Origin: Gemmatimonadota bacterium
GTDB taxonomy: Bacteria; Gemmatimonadota; Gemmatimonadetes; Longimicrobiales; Gaopeijiaceae
Assembly (NCBI GenBank): GCA_022827345.1
Contig: JAJDTB010000047.1
Span: forward strand, 1-64,000
DNA length: 64,000 nt
Direction of reading: 5' to 3'
Of this stretch, positions 16,701-25,013 are shown one piece after another. The notes under the pieces are model-generated. The model worked only from the letters and a program-made list of their open reading frames with translations. It had not been told where the DNA came from and ran no database searches. A program made the position numbers and the translations under genes. How positions within the stretch are numbered: position 1 is the stretch's first letter; every line of letters starts with the position of its first letter.

Positions 16701-18111
16701 GGGTGTACGCCCCGCGGAAAATGTCGTTGACGGCGGTGACCCTGAATCCCTCCCGCTCGAGCAGGGACGCGGCGGCCGATGCGCGCGCGCCGCTCAGGCA
16801 GTGCACCATCAGCTCGCGGCCCCGGGGAAGCTCGCCCAGGCGCGCGGCCAGGCGGGTGTGGGCGATGTTGCAGGCGCCCTCGACACGCGCCTCGGCAAAC
16901 TCCGTAGCGCGCCGGACGTCGAGCACCAGCGTATCCGGACCGCCGCGCCGCGCCTCGACCTCGTCGAAGTCGACGACCTCGATCCCGGCCGTCTCGCCGC
17001 CCGCATCGCGGAACGCCTCCAGCTCCGTGGCCGGCGCCCATCCCACCACCCGATCCAGCCCGATCCGCACAAGATCGCGCACCGCTTCCTCCACCTCCGT
17101 CTCGCCGCACACGAGCACGATGTCGGAAGCCGGGTCGACGTAGCAGCCGGCGATGGTGGGAAAGGAATTGTTGAGCGGGGCATAGATCGAGCCCCGGATG
17201 TGCTCGGCGTAGTAGCCCAGGCGGTCGGCCCTGGTGTCGATGACGACCGCCCGAGGGTTCCGGGCGACCGCCGCCAGCTCGCTGCCCGACATGCGCCGCG
17301 GCCGGGGCAGCGGCCCGAGCACCGCGGGGCCACGCCGATTCTCGACCTTCATGCGGCCGAAATAGAGCGGTGGCTCCGGCTGGCCTTCGAGGATGTACTC
17401 CACGAACGCGTCCTCTCCCGCCTGCACCGCCGCCAGCGCCGGGCTGAAACGCTTCTCGTACCCCGCGGTCGTGTCGGGGACGGCCCCCAGCGCCTTGCCG
17501 CAAGCGCTCCCGGCACCGTGGCCCGGCCAGATGCGCAGATAGTCGGGCAGCTCGAACACCTCGCGCGCGGAACCGTACAGACGCCGCGCCGAGGGCTCCA
17601 TGGCCCCCGCGTGGCCCGCGGCCGACTCGAGGAGATCGGGGCGCCCCAGGTCTCCCACGAAGATGAAGTCGCCCGAGGCCATCCCCATCGGCTCGGTGGC
17701 CCCCGCGCCCCGGTCGGTGATCAGGAAGCTGACGTGCTCGGGGGTATGGCCCGGGGTGTGGATCGCCTCGAAGTCGATCCCGCCCAGTGTGAAGTGGTCG
17801 CCGTGGCGCAGCAAGGTGACCGAATCGCGCCCGGCGGCCCATTCATACTGCCACTCCGGGCCGCCCTCAGCCGAAAGGAAGCCGCGGCAACCGTACCGCT
17901 CGACCAGCTCCAGACACCCCGACAGGAAGTCCGCATGAATGTGGGTCTCCGCCGCCGCGACAATGCGCAGTCCTTCGCGCCGGGCCATCGCCACGTAGCG
18001 GTCGACATCCCGCTGGGGGTCGATGATGACCGCCTGCCGGGTCCGCTGGCACCCCACCAGGTACGCGTGCTGTGCCAGCTTCGGGTCGACGATCTGCCTG
18101 AAGAACATCAT
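16693..18111 (-). CDS. Persulfide dioxygenase-like MBL-fold protein with two rhodanese domains
   Basis: Residues 1 to about 250 of this 472-residue protein form a metallo-beta-lactamase fold of the ETHE1/persulfide dioxygenase type: THIHADFLSG, HTPGHTPEH, GDLGRPDLL and WPGHGAGSACG supply the iron ligands. Residues about 265-365 are a first rhodanese-like domain (VLVCGETEVEEA) and 375-470 a second (MVHCLSGARASAA). The enzyme would oxidise glutathione or other persulfides to sulfite, with the rhodanese units delivering or removing sulfur. GGGAG lies just before the ATG pair at 18111/18108. It is the first gene of an operon with the secreted rhodanese and is divergent from the Spy-like gene. Confidence 0.92.
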   Translation of the reverse strand: MMFFRQIVDPKLAQHAYLVGCQRTRQAVIIDPQRDVDRYVAMARREGLRIVAAAETHIHADFLSGCLELVERYGCRGFLSAEGGPEWQYEWAAGRDSVTLLRHGDHFTLGGIDFEAIHTPGHTPEHVSFLITDRGAGATEPMGMASGDFIFVGDLGRPDLLESAAGHAGAMEPSARRLYGSAREVFELPDYLRIWPGHGAGSACGKALGAVPDTTAGYEKRFSPALAAVQAGEDAFVEYILEGQPEPPLYFGRMKVENRRGPAVLGPLPRPRRMSGSELAAVARNPRAVVIDTRADRLGYYAEHIRGSIYAPLNNSFPTIAGCYVDPASDIVLVCGETEVEEAVRDLVRIGLDRVVGWAPATELEAFRDAGGETAGIEVVDFDEVEARRGGPDTLVLDVRRATEFAEARVEGACNIAHTRLAARLGELPRGRELMVHCLSGARASAAASLLEREGFRVTAVNDIFRGAYTHV

Positions 18112-18223
18112 GGACTCCCTAACGCAACGGGTCCGCCGTCTGTCAACGAAATCGAACGGGCAATACTAATCGACGTTCCCGATGAATGCACTCAATTCAC
18201 ACACAAGCTAATGGAGAAAACCG

Positions 18224-18775
18224 ATGAATACCGTATCAGGAAAGTACACTCTTGCAACCGCCGGTCTGACAGTGGCCCTGGCCATGGTCGCGACCACAAC
18301 CGGCCTCCAGGCACAGCGCCAGGGTCCGGGTCCGGGGGCACGCGGGGCGCCCCGGAGCGGTGCGGTGGAGCGGGCCATCCGCCTCGCCGACGAACTCGAA
18401 CTCACTGCCGACCAGCAGGCGCAACTCGAAGCGATCCGGGTGGAGCTGCTCGAACAGCGCACCGCGCAGACCACGGCGATGCTGGCGCTTCGCTCGGAGG
18501 TGGCGGCGGGGATTCGTGAGCCGGAAGCCGTGGGCGAAGTGATGGCCGAGCGCTTGCAAGCGGCGCGGGCCGCCGGCGAGTCCGTGCGCGACCGCGTGGG
18601 CGAGATCCTCACCGACGAGCAGGAAGAGGAGCTCCAGCGCATGAATCGCCGGGCGATGTGGCGCCAGCGCGGCATGCGCGGCCGGTCGAGGGTCGAGGGG
18701 CAGAGGGGCTGGCGGGGTGAGCGCGGGTTTGACCGCAGCCGCGGCCGGGGCGGACAGCGAGGACGCGGTCGTTAG
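18224..18775 (+). CDS. Spy/CpxP-like periplasmic LTxxQ protein with Arg/Gly-rich tail
   Basis: This 183-residue secreted protein has a signal peptide (TLATAGLTVALAMVATTTGLQA) and a helical region with the LTxxQ signature (LELTADQQAQLEAI near residue 60) and a second copy-like ILTDEQEEELQRM near 127, as in Spy/CpxP chaperones and heavy-metal-resistance proteins. The last 45 residues are strongly basic with RG/RGG repeats (RGMRGRSRV, SRGRGGQRGRGR), which is unusual for the family and could bind nucleic acid or acidic polymer. GGAGAAAACCG precedes the ATG. It may answer envelope or metal stress. It is divergent from the sulfur operon. Confidence 0.82.
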   Translation: MNTVSGKYTLATAGLTVALAMVATTTGLQAQRQGPGPGARGAPRSGAVERAIRLADELELTADQQAQLEAIRVELLEQRTAQTTAMLALRSEVAAGIREPEAVGEVMAERLQAARAAGESVRDRVGEILTDEQEEELQRMNRRAMWRQRGMRGRSRVEGQRGWRGERGFDRSRGRGGQRGRGR

Positions 18776-18938
18776 CCTGCTGGCCGCTCGCTGGGCGCAC
18801 GTGTGGCTTGCGGCTTCCAGAGAGCTGGACGCGACGCGGCGGGCCGAGGGGGTCGCCGCGGGTCGCGGGGTTGTCACATCGATGCGCCGGAGGGTGTCGC
18901 TCCGGGCTCGGCAACGGTATACTTCAGTCCGTTTTTTC

Positions 18939-19011
18939 GCCCTGCTAGCTCAACTGGTAGAGCATCCGACTCTTAATCGGCAGGTTCGGGGTTCGAGTCC
19001 CTGGCGGGGCA
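18939..19011 (+). tRNA. tRNA-Lys (anticodon CTT)
   Basis: A 73-nt cloverleaf on the plus strand: acceptor GCCCTGC with GCGGGGC, D-arm GCTC/GAGC, anticodon loop CTCTTAA giving CTT, T-arm GTTCGAGTCC, discriminator A, no encoded CCA. A TATACT hexamer at 18918-18923 is a likely -10 element; its -35 partner is weak. Confidence 0.95.
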
Positions 19012-19015
19012 CTGC

Positions 19016-20029
19016 TTACGGCAGATAGGTGCGCAACGCAACCAGATCCGTTGTAGCGCGCAGTTCGAAGGCGCCCATCACGGCTGGCAGCAGGACGAAT
19101 TGTACGGCCTCCAATGCCAGCCGCGCCTCGGTGGACCTGATTGCGCCCGTCCCCGACAGCAGCCCCCAGATTTCGAAGGTGTCGCCGTTCAGGTTCGCCT
19201 CGAAGCCTGCCCCCGCCTCTATCGTGAGGCGCTCTACGTTGAAGTGCTCGCACTCGGTGAGGACTTCCCTGCGCACTCCGCGCCCCTCGGCCGCGACGCG
19301 TGCCCCGCGGGAGAGCGCTCTTGCGCCTCCGAAGTGGATGGCGTCCATCGCCCGATCCAGGTGTAGTTCGCGCGGCTGGCCGTCCGGCCCGACCCGTCCC
19401 CAGTCATGAATGCGGAAGGTCGTGTCCGAGCACTGCTGGATCTCGACCAGGACGATCCCGGAAAGGATCCCGTGCACCGTCCCCGCAGGCACCAGGATTG
19501 CGTCGCCGCGATGGACACGGACGCGGTTGAGGATGTCCTGTACCCGGTTTTCCGCCACGGCGCGGCGGAGCGTCACCCCATCGGTTCCGCGCTTCAGCCC
19601 GTGAATGATCCGTGCACCGGGCTCGGCGTTCAGGATGTACCACATCTCCGTCTTGCCGGGATCTTCCTGGCCGTGCGCCGCGGCGTAGTCGTCGTCGGGG
19701 TGCACCTGGACTGACAGAGCGTGGCTCGCGTCCAGCAGCTTGACCAGCAGCGGGAATTCCCCGCGGGCGACGGCCTGCCTGCCGCGGCGTCCCACGAGAT
19801 CGACCCCGAATTCATCGACCAGGCCGGGCAGATCCCTGCCGGCCAGCTGCCCCGAATCCACCACCGACACGCCGGCAGGGTGGCCGGATATCTCCCAGCT
19901 CTCGGCGATTACGCCCTCCGGGAGGTCACGGCCGAAGAGCCGCTCCAGCTCACGGCCTCCCCAGAGGTAGTCCTTGAGACGAGGCGTGAAAGTCAGGGGC
20001 GCTCCGAGCGCCTTCGCGGTTGCGGCCAT
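19016..20029 (-). CDS. manA: Mannose-6-phosphate isomerase, class I
   Basis: This 337-residue cupin isomerase interconverts mannose-6-phosphate and fructose-6-phosphate, feeding GDP-mannose and exopolysaccharide synthesis. The zinc-site segment is SVQVHPDDDYAAAHGQEDPGKTEMW, with the catalytic region VPAGTVHGILSGIVLVEIQQ and the characteristic FRIHDWGR. The N-terminus PLTFTPRLKDYLWGG matches the family start closely. ATG 20029 is preferred; a GTG at 20047 in the same frame is possible, and neither has a strong ribosome site. The stop codon is only 4 bases past the tRNA-Lys, on the opposite strand. Confidence 0.93.
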   Translation of the reverse strand: MAATAKALGAPLTFTPRLKDYLWGGRELERLFGRDLPEGVIAESWEISGHPAGVSVVDSGQLAGRDLPGLVDEFGVDLVGRRGRQAVARGEFPLLVKLLDASHALSVQVHPDDDYAAAHGQEDPGKTEMWYILNAEPGARIIHGLKRGTDGVTLRRAVAENRVQDILNRVRVHRGDAILVPAGTVHGILSGIVLVEIQQCSDTTFRIHDWGRVGPDGQPRELHLDRAMDAIHFGGARALSRGARVAAEGRGVRREVLTECEHFNVERLTIEAGAGFEANLNGDTFEIWGLLSGTGAIRSTEARLALEAVQFVLLPAVMGAFELRATTDLVALRTYLP

Positions 20030-20095
20030 GCCGAAAAATGGCCGCACGCCCGCAATCCGGGAATGGGCGCCCGGAGCGTTTCTCCCTCTGGTGCC

Positions 20096-21844
20096 CTATC
20101 TCGTCGTGAAGGTGATCGGCAGCTGCACCCAGACCGGCACCGGGTTGCCCCGGTTCTCGGCCGGTGTGAATTCGAAGACCGGGGCTACCCGGAGCGCGGC
20201 TTCGTCCAGCGCTTCGCTGCCGGAACTCTTCTGAATTGCCTGGTTCTTTACCACGCCGGCTTCGTCGATAAAGAACCAGACGATCGTTGTGCCGCCGATG
20301 CCGGCATCACGAAGCAGCGGTGGGTATTCCCTTTCCATAGCCCGGCGAACTTCGGCCGCGTTGGTGTAGTCGGGCTTTGTGGTGTAGGGGGTGAAGACGG
20401 GTGCTGCGGAGATCTCGCTCTCGGCTACCCCGGATTCGCCACTACGACTTCGGGTCGCGTCTGCAGCCCTCCTCAAGGCTTCCTCGCGAGCCGCTTGCCG
20501 TTGCGCCAACTCTTCTTCCGTGAGCTGGGTCTCGGTTGCGGCAGCCTCTTCCGTCCCGCCCCCAGTCGCGAACGTGATCGGCAGCTGCACCCAGACCGGC
20601 ACCGCCTGATCCCGATTCAGCGCGGGGGTGAATTTGAAGACGGGCGCCACCCTGAGTGCGGCCTGATCCAGCGCCTGGTGGCCAGAGCTGGTCTGAACGA
20701 CCTCATTCCTCACCACCCCTTCCTCGTCGATGAAGAACCACACGATCACGGTCCCACCGATTCCCGCATCACGGAGCAGCGGCGGGTACTCGCGCGCGAG
20801 CGCCGCGCGGACCTCATCCGCGTTGATGTAGTTGGGCTTCACGGTGTACGGGGTGAAGACCGGTGCTGATGACAGCGGGGGCACGACTTCCTGCGGTATT
20901 GGGTCGAAGAGCTGCGGGGTACCCGCCTCCCCTCGCGACCCGTCCACGTTCGCCGGCCCCTCCCCCGTAATCCCGGGAATCGACACGGCCACGCCGATCA
21001 CCATGATCGCGCCGAACACCAGAAACGCCGCCTGCGCCATGCGGATCTCGGGCGCCTTGCTCAGCAGCTGGCGGATTCGCCGCTCCAGGAGCGACTTCTG
21101 CTCGGCCAGCGCCGTCACCGCAACGCCCGGCAGGGCCCCGGCGCCCGACCCGACCCTTAGGAGCAGGTCGCCGTAGAGCCGGCGGTGGTCCGGCAGCCGG
21201 TCCATGACGCGCTGGTCGCAGTCGAGCTCGATCGCCAGGTTCAGCCGCCGATACTGCAGCCAGATCGCCGGGTTCCAGGCGAAGGCGAGGAGCAGCGCGC
21301 CGAAAAGGAAGCGGAGGTGGACATCGCGCGCCCGCAGGTGTTCCTCCTCGTGGGCCAGGATCAGCTCCTGGCGTGCGGTGCCGGCGGCTTGTACCCAGGT
21401 CGGAAGAACGACGCACGAACCGAAGAGCCCGACCACGGCCGGTCCGGTATCCCGCGACCACAGTACGTCGCGCCCGAGCAGGGTGCCCGCCTCCCAGGCA
21501 GCGCGGCGACGGAGGAACCGCACGCCCCCCATCAGCGCCGCGACCAGCAGGATTGCAGACAACAACACCCACGCCAGCAGCAGGACATCGTCGAGTGAGT
21601 GGAGGGTGGAGTCCGACGCCACCGTCATCGTGACCGGATCGAGCAGGATCGGGGCCACGGGCAGGACGGCCTCGGCGCCACCGCCGCCGGACAGCATGCG
21701 GATCGCCGGGAGCGCGACCGTACCCGCTCCGGTCGCAAGCCACACCCACCGGCGCCCGCGCTTGAGGAGCCTCTCGGCGGCCAGCCCCGCCAGAACGAAC
21801 AACAGACCCGCTCCGACCGACCAGAGCATCCATGCAGCAATCAT
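20096..21844 (-). CDS. BlaR1/MecR1-type M56 membrane metallopeptidase with two TonB C-terminal domains
   Basis: This 582-residue protein starts with about four membrane helices and an M56 peptidase domain whose zinc motif is HEEEH (ILAHEEEHLRARD, near residue 167), with the distal ligand in IELDCDQRV. BlaR1-family sensors cleave the BlaI-type repressor when activated. Instead of a penicillin-binding sensor domain, the C-terminal half carries two tandem TonB C-terminal domains (about residues 322-424 and 479-582, each with GGTxIVWFFID and PVWVQLPITF). They are linked by a Glu/Ala/Arg-rich helix. The ATG overlaps the BlaI-like gene stop (ATGA). Signal perceived: unknown. Confidence 0.93.
   Translation of the reverse strand: MIAAWMLWSVGAGLLFVLAGLAAERLLKRGRRWVWLATGAGTVALPAIRMLSGGGGAEAVLPVAPILLDPVTMTVASDSTLHSLDDVLLLAWVLLSAILLVAALMGGVRFLRRRAAWEAGTLLGRDVLWSRDTGPAVVGLFGSCVVLPTWVQAAGTARQELILAHEEEHLRARDVHLRFLFGALLLAFAWNPAIWLQYRRLNLAIELDCDQRVMDRLPDHRRLYGDLLLRVGSGAGALPGVAVTALAEQKSLLERRIRQLLSKAPEIRMAQAAFLVFGAIMVIGVAVSIPGITGEGPANVDGSRGEAGTPQLFDPIPQEVVPPLSSAPVFTPYTVKPNYINADEVRAALAREYPPLLRDAGIGGTVIVWFFIDEEGVVRNEVVQTSSGHQALDQAALRVAPVFKFTPALNRDQAVPVWVQLPITFATGGGTEEAAATETQLTEEELAQRQAAREEALRRAADATRSRSGESGVAESEISAAPVFTPYTTKPDYTNAAEVRRAMEREYPPLLRDAGIGGTTIVWFFIDEAGVVKNQAIQKSSGSEALDEAALRVAPVFEFTPAENRGNPVPVWVQLPITFTTR
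20099..20410 (-). repeat. Direct repeat copy A (second TonB domain of BlaR1-like protein)
   Basis: This 312-base coding segment is repeated at 20564-20872. The encoded 104 residues are roughly three-quarters identical to the other copy, and long stretches match at the DNA level (for example GTGATCGGCAGCTGCACCCA at about 20110). It is an internal tandem duplication separated by a 150-base linker. Confidence 0.85.
20564..20872 (-). repeat. Direct repeat copy B (first TonB domain of BlaR1-like protein)
   Basis: This is the partner of the repeat at 20099-20410. Both copies begin with APVFTPYT and end with VPVWVQLPITF in translation, so the domain was duplicated within the gene. Confidence 0.85.
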
Positions 21845-22218
21845 TTTTCTTCCTCCCCTTCGAGGCGCTGGTCCAGCAGCTTGCGGAGCCTTCTCACCGC
21901 GGCCGGCGACAGCTGTTCATCGGATACGAGTTGGGTCACCAGGAGCTCGGCCGAGCCGGAGAACACCTTGTCCCTCAGGCGGCCGAGCACCGACCGGCCT
22001 GCTTCCTCCCGCGCCAGGAGAGGGTGGTAGTGGTGGGCCCGGCCCTCCTTGGTGTGGCCCGCCAGACCCTTCGACTCCAGGATCCGGAGGATGGTCAGGA
22101 CGGTGTTGTAGGCGAGGTCGTCCTCCAGCCGCTCGTTCACCTCGGCGACCGTGGCCGAGCCAAGGTCCCAAAGCACGGACATGACGTCCATCTCCCGTGT
22201 CGTCAGTGATTTCTCCAT
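21841..22218 (-). CDS. BlaI/MecI/CopY family transcriptional repressor
   Basis: This 125-residue winged-helix repressor starts LTTREMDVMSVLWDLGSATVAEV, continues with the recognition helix region DDLAYNTVLTILRILESKGLAGHTKEGRAHHYHPLLAREE, and ends in a dimerisation helix. The N-VLTIL segment contains the usual cleavage region for BlaR1-type proteases. The ATG at 22218 has GGGAG eight bases upstream; a longer in-frame start at 22302 is unlikely. It is the first gene of a two-gene operon with the M56 protease through an ATGA overlap, and would repress its own operon until the protease removes it. Confidence 0.93.
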   Translation of the reverse strand: MEKSLTTREMDVMSVLWDLGSATVAEVNERLEDDLAYNTVLTILRILESKGLAGHTKEGRAHHYHPLLAREEAGRSVLGRLRDKVFSGSAELLVTQLVSDEQLSPAAVRRLRKLLDQRLEGEEEK

Positions 22219-22311
22219 TTCCGTGTCTCCCCCGCGGGTCAGTCGCCCGCTGTCGGTGTCAAAAGGGGCGTCTCTCCGGCGCTCCCGCAGAGGCACCGGC
22301 ACCCCGTGCTC

Positions 22312-22326
22312 CTATATTGTTAGTAG
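22312..22326. promoter_or_regulatory. Possible BlaI-type operator upstream of the repressor gene
   Basis: CTATATTGTTAGTAG is the only AT-rich patch upstream of the repressor and has CTA/TAG ends, resembling a weak BlaI-family dyad. It lies about 95 bases before the start codon, where the promoter is expected. The central part is not palindromic. Confidence 0.35.
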
Positions 22327-22471
22327 AGAGTGGGGCGATTTGTTCCCGATGTCAACTAATCTCTTAGGATAGCCCACACACACGGCACCCACGGGAGGGT
22401 CGAGCGCCCCCGCCGTGCGTGGGCGGACCCCCGCGAGCACCGAGAGCGGCGCGGCGCGGAGTGATCCCCCC

Positions 22472-22489
22472 TAAGCCCTCCGAGGCTTA
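22472..22489 (-). terminator. Small hairpin at the S9 peptidase stop codon
   Basis: A perfect 6-bp stem, TAAGCC (22472-22477) with GGCTTA (22484-22489), encloses CTCCGA. The stop codon TAA of the S9 gene forms the first bases of the stem on the minus strand, followed by a G-run rather than a T-run. Confidence 0.3.
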
Positions 22490-24871
22490 CCCCGTCGGCC
22501 GCGTGATCTCGTATTCCACGGGCGGCTCGGCCCCCAGCAGGTGCTCCACGAAGTAGTCCCACCGCCGACGGATGAAGTACGGCTCGTTCAGCCCGTGCGC
22601 CCGGTCCGGCGCCCACACCAGGTCGTAGTCCTTGTTCGCCTTGGTCAGTTCGTCGATCAGCTGGACCGTCATCGCGGGGTGCACGTTGTCATCCATGTCG
22701 CCGTGCATCAGCAGCAGCTTCCCCTTCAGGTTGGCGACGTGCGTCTTGTTGGCCTCGTCGGTGAAGTTGGTGGTCCCGCTGGCCGAATCCTCCACGAGCA
22801 GCCCCTGGTACTTCTCGGCCCAGTAGATGTTGTAGCTGGCGTTGTCGTGGTTCCCCGCCCCCGAGACGGCCACCTTGAAGAAGTCCGGGAAGCGCACCAT
22901 GGCATCGGTGGACGCGAAGCCGCCCCCGGAGTGACCGTAGATGCCCACCCGGTCGAGATCCATGAAGGGGTAGCGGGCCGCCAGCTGCTTGATCGCGGTG
23001 ATGTGATCGGGGAGGCCGTTGTCGTTGAAGTCGCCGTAATAGATGTCGTGAAACGCCTTGGAGCGGTGGGGCGTGCCCATGTGGTCGAGCTGGCTCACCA
23101 CAAACCCCAGCTTCGCCAGCGAGAAATCCTCGCCGCCGGACTTGAAGGTCCACGACCCCACGCTGCCGACCTGCGGACCCGGGTAGATGTGATCGATGAC
23201 CGGATAGCTCCCCGCCTCGTCCAGGTCGTCCGGGAAGTAGATGACGCCGTAGATGTCGGTGACGCCGTCGCGCGCCTTCACCGAGAAGACCTCCGGCGCG
23301 CGCCACCCGACCTCTTCCAGCCGCCAGATGTCGGCTTCCTCGAGGGTGCGGATCACGTTGCCGGTGGCGAGGTTGCGCAGCGCCGTCACCGGCGGGTCGC
23401 CGATCGTCGACCAGGTGTCGACCACAAAGCGTCCGGAGGGCGAGACCGAGACCGCGTGGTTCCCCACCTCGCCCGCGATCGCCGTCAGCCCGCTGCCGTC
23501 GTACCCGATCCGGTAGAGGCGGCCGTAGTAGGGGACCCCCTCCTCGCGCCCGTACGCGGTGAAATAGATGCGCCGGTTGGCCTCGTCGACGTGCCAGATC
23601 GCGCCCACCGCCCAGGGTCCGGACGTCACCTGGTTCTTGACCGTCCCGTCCTTCGAGAAGCGCCAGATGTGGGCCCAGCCGTCCCGTTCGGACCACCAGA
23701 AGGCGTCGTCGGTGGACTCGGAGACGAACCAGGACGTGGGATTGCGCTGCGCGGTCTCGACCCAGGTGCGCGATTCGTCGCCGGCGATAATGCGGAAGTC
23801 GCCCGTGGCCGCATCCACCTCGGCCAGGTGGACGCTCTTCGACGCGCGCGTCTCCCAGTGCATGTAGGCGAAGCGGGAATCCGCGGACCATAGCGAGTCG
23901 ACCTGCGAGCCACCCAAAGTCAGCCGATTCGGACGCGGCTCGAGGACGACGCGGATGTTGCCGACCTCCGGGAGCAGGCCCAGGCCGGCATCGCCGCCGC
24001 CGTCGGATCTCGTGTCCCCGTCATTGCCGGGTCCGCCCGCCACGGCCGCGCTCAGCGTCTCGCCCACGTCGAGGATGTGGAAGGCCGGCAGCGGCACGAT
24101 CGAATCCCCCGGCAGCGCGTAGGGCTGCGAGTAGTGCACCGTGCGCTGCGGCGTGTACGAGACGTAGTGGTGATGCTCGACGTCCCGCTGGTCCATCCGC
24201 TGCACGAGAATCCTGCGCGAATCGGGGGACCAGTACACGTCGGGCCGCCGCACCCGGCTGTTCCTGATGTCGTTGGGACGCGGGTAGGCGAGGCCGTAGC
24301 CGTTGAACTCCTCGCCGTCGGTCGTGAGCTGGATGGTGTCGCCGCCCGCGGCCGGCCGGATGTAGAGGTTGTGGTCCATGACGAACGCCTCCCAGCGCTC
24401 ATCCGGAGACTCGACGAAGGGGGTGTCGTCGGGCAGCGTGTCGCCCACCTGGCACATGTACGCGCCCAGGTCGCACTCAAACCGCCTGGCGCCGGTCTCG
24501 AACGCAATCTGCCCCACGTCGCCGTCGACGAACTCGAAGTCGTCGAAGGGCAGCTTCTCGGGTACGTAGCTCGTGTCCGCGGCCACCGAGAGCGCCGCCG
24601 CCAGGCGCGCGTGATCGAAGAGCGGGCGCTTCACGTTGGCCGCCGGGTCGACGAAGGTGAACTCGTGGCCCGAGCCGGTGTTGTTGCGGTACCAGAACCG
24701 GTCCGTATCGTTGATCCAGTTCGGTGTGACCGGAGTTCCTGAAATCAAGGGCGACGTATGCCACCCCAGCAGCCTCTCCGCGCGATGGTAGTCCACATCC
24801 TGCGCGCCTGCGGGAGTGACCGCCGCCATTACCAAAAGGCTTGAAATGCACCCGATCCAGCGTCTCTTCAT
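22487..24871 (-). CDS. Secreted S9 family peptidase, dipeptidyl-peptidase IV-like
   Basis: This 794-residue exported serine peptidase has a signal peptide (WIGCISSLLVMAAVTPAGA), then an eight-bladed-type DPP IV N-terminal propeller up to about residue 540, and a C-terminal alpha/beta-hydrolase domain. The catalytic Ser is in YGHSGGGFAS, the Asp in MHGDMDDNVH and the His in DRAHGLNEP. It should remove dipeptides, often X-Pro, from the N-termini of oligopeptides outside the cytoplasm. The start at 24871 is chosen because the signal peptide begins there and GGAGAG lies upstream. It is divergent from the propeller-PHP lipoprotein, with 142 bases between the starts. Confidence 0.93.
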   Translation of the reverse strand: MKRRWIGCISSLLVMAAVTPAGAQDVDYHRAERLLGWHTSPLISGTPVTPNWINDTDRFWYRNNTGSGHEFTFVDPAANVKRPLFDHARLAAALSVAADTSYVPEKLPFDDFEFVDGDVGQIAFETGARRFECDLGAYMCQVGDTLPDDTPFVESPDERWEAFVMDHNLYIRPAAGGDTIQLTTDGEEFNGYGLAYPRPNDIRNSRVRRPDVYWSPDSRRILVQRMDQRDVEHHHYVSYTPQRTVHYSQPYALPGDSIVPLPAFHILDVGETLSAAVAGGPGNDGDTRSDGGGDAGLGLLPEVGNIRVVLEPRPNRLTLGGSQVDSLWSADSRFAYMHWETRASKSVHLAEVDAATGDFRIIAGDESRTWVETAQRNPTSWFVSESTDDAFWWSERDGWAHIWRFSKDGTVKNQVTSGPWAVGAIWHVDEANRRIYFTAYGREEGVPYYGRLYRIGYDGSGLTAIAGEVGNHAVSVSPSGRFVVDTWSTIGDPPVTALRNLATGNVIRTLEEADIWRLEEVGWRAPEVFSVKARDGVTDIYGVIYFPDDLDEAGSYPVIDHIYPGPQVGSVGSWTFKSGGEDFSLAKLGFVVSQLDHMGTPHRSKAFHDIYYGDFNDNGLPDHITAIKQLAARYPFMDLDRVGIYGHSGGGFASTDAMVRFPDFFKVAVSGAGNHDNASYNIYWAEKYQGLLVEDSASGTTNFTDEANKTHVANLKGKLLLMHGDMDDNVHPAMTVQLIDELTKANKDYDLVWAPDRAHGLNEPYFIRRRWDYFVEHLLGAEPPVEYEITRPTG

Positions 24872-25013
24872 GGTTCCGTTCTCTCCGTTGAAAGCAGCTT
24901 TCCGGCCTGCGTCCATCTTGGGCGCGGGAGGGGCGGCGGGCAAACCGGATGCGGGGAGGTCGCTCGAGCGGGCGGGCAACCCTGACGTAACGTTAGGGTT
25001 TGCGAGACGGGGC

